Assembly: GCA_035641235.1 (NCBI GenBank)
Contig: DASQUP010000246.1
Location: forward strand, 1-12,958
Direction of reading: 5' to 3'
DNA from: DASQUP01 sp035641235
Lineage (GTDB): Bacteria > Actinomycetota > CADDZG01 > WHSQ01
Length of the DNA: 12,958 bases
The notes beneath the pieces are model-generated. The model did no database searches. It saw only the letters and a program-made list of their open reading frames with translations, and was not told the origin of the DNA. The position numbers and the translations under genes are program-made. Below, in pieces: positions 12,698 through 12,958 of this stretch (position 1 is its first letter; each line of letters opens with the position of its first letter).

Positions 12698-12927
12698 ATA
12701 CGGGAGCGGATCGACTTCAGGACTTCGTCGTACTCGGCGTGCCGCCCGGTTGCCTTCTTCGAGTAGATGAGGTCGTCGCCGAGGGTGACCTCGAAGACTC
12801 CGCCCCCCGATGGGATTAGTGTGAGTTCGGACAAATCGCGCTCGAACTCAGCGAGAACCTGCTCCGCCAGACCGACGGCTCTAGGCGAATAGCCTCACTT
12901 GACGCAGTACTCGATGGTTAGCTTCAT
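12694..12927 (-). CDS. SelW/Rdx-family selenoprotein (Cys-Val-Lys-Sec motif, in-frame UGA)
   Basis: ATG 12927 to TAG 12694, 77 residues, with UGA at codon 11 (12897-12895) read as selenocysteine. It starts MKLTIEYCVK-U-GYSPRAVGLA and continues LTLIPSGGGVFEVTLGDDLIYSKK to a charged C-terminus. The Rdx family (SelW, SelT, SelH and bacterial relatives) has a thioredoxin-like fold with CxxC or CxxU between the first strand and first helix; 'EYC..CGY.PRA', 'SGGG.FEV' and 'S.K..G' are its usual blocks, and the UGA falls exactly on the second redox residue. A SECIS-like hairpin follows immediately. Likely role: thiol/selenol redox. A TAGACT -10 lies 7 bases before ATG. Alternatives are a Cys-to-stop mutation (TGC/TGT to TGA) or an assembly error, but the hairpin and intact downstream frame argue against both. 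SelA/B/C/D are not in the window. Confidence 0.87.
12858..12885 (-). promoter_or_regulatory. Bacterial SECIS-like hairpin for UGA recoding in the SelW-like gene
   Basis: In the mRNA (minus strand), CCGUC (12878-12874) pairs with GGCGG (12868-12864), five pairs including one U-G, closing the apical loop GGUCU (12873-12869). Below is an AG/AG internal loop that can form tandem A-G pairs, then G-C and CCU/AGG. The loop is the same pentamer as in E. coli fdhF and begins 22 bases after UGA (about 19 in fdhF), in the range SelB accepts. Confidence 0.8.
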
Positions 12928-12934
12928 GGCGAGG

Positions 12935-12940
12935 AGTCTA
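12935..12940 (-). promoter_or_regulatory. -10 box of leaderless promoter for the SelW-like gene
   Basis: TAGACT on the minus strand fits TANNNT and lies 7 bases (cctcgcc) before ATG 12927. No Shine-Dalgarno sequence is present. The -35 region would lie at or beyond the window edge. Confidence 0.5.
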
Positions 12941-12958
12941 CCGACACACCGAGTTCAG

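Noticed and set aside
12679..12700. Classical rho-independent terminator with U-tract
   Set aside because: The T-rich run is inside the first arm of the hairpin, not after the stem, on both strands. I keep it as a U-less hairpin terminator instead.
12858..12897. UGA in the SelW-like gene as evidence of a pseudogene
   Set aside because: There is a single stop at exactly the redox position, a SECIS-type hairpin directly after it, and a clean downstream frame ending in TAG. Decay would not place these together.

Overview
The window looks like chromosome of a high-GC actinobacterium, probably from a little-studied lineage. The reasons are a mycothiol S-conjugate amidase (Mca), a class II DAHP synthase of the mycobacterial type, GTG and TTG starts, and many genes whose start codon lies 6-7 bases after a TANNNT box, which suggests leaderless mRNAs. 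I see no phage, transposon, CRISPR, tRNA or rRNA. Thirteen main protein genes are supported, plus one good small ORF and several palindromes and hairpins.

Layout. Positions 1-2737 (minus): an operon of a GT4 glycosyltransferase, a tocopherol-cyclase/CrtC-like protein and a GNAT acetyltransferase cut by the window edge. A 111-bp divergent region with a 21-bp palindrome separates it from 2849-3451 (plus, four-helix membrane protein). Then 3542-5431 (plus) is an unusual FtsH-like membrane AAA protease. Mca (5428-6294, minus) converges on it, sharing CTAG. Mca is divergent from a small membrane protein (6313-6837, plus), and both start codons sit 6-7 bases from one shared, two-sided -10 box. That membrane protein converges, again over CTAG, on a secreted LysM/lytic transglycosylase (6834-7676, minus). 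A 236-bp structured, repeat-bearing spacer follows, then nadC-nadA (minus), a 287-bp spacer with a nested hairpin and a 32-codon ORF, ilvA (minus) and, divergently, class II DAHP synthase (plus).

The most interesting item is at the right end. On the minus strand, 12694-12927 encodes a 77-residue SelW/Rdx-family protein whose redox motif is Cys-Val-Lys-UGA. Directly after the UGA is a hairpin with apical loop GGUCU, the same loop as the classical E. coli fdhF SECIS. I read this as a selenoprotein; ordinary ORF calling breaks it at the UGA. It converges on the DAHP synthase gene, and both stop codons lie inside the arms of a 63-nt near-perfect palindrome that is probably a bidirectional terminator. 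None of the 12 main genes with visible ends uses UGA as stop (8 TAG, 4 TAA), which is surprising at this GC content.

Together the genes are mostly housekeeping: NAD synthesis (nadC, nadA; nadB not here), aromatic amino acid entry (DAHP synthase), isoleucine/threonine metabolism (ilvA), thiol detoxification (mca), membrane protein quality control (FtsH-like) and peptidoglycan turnover (LysM-SLT). Mca and the SelW-like protein both point to thiol/selenol redox chemistry, but nothing in the sequence links them directly.
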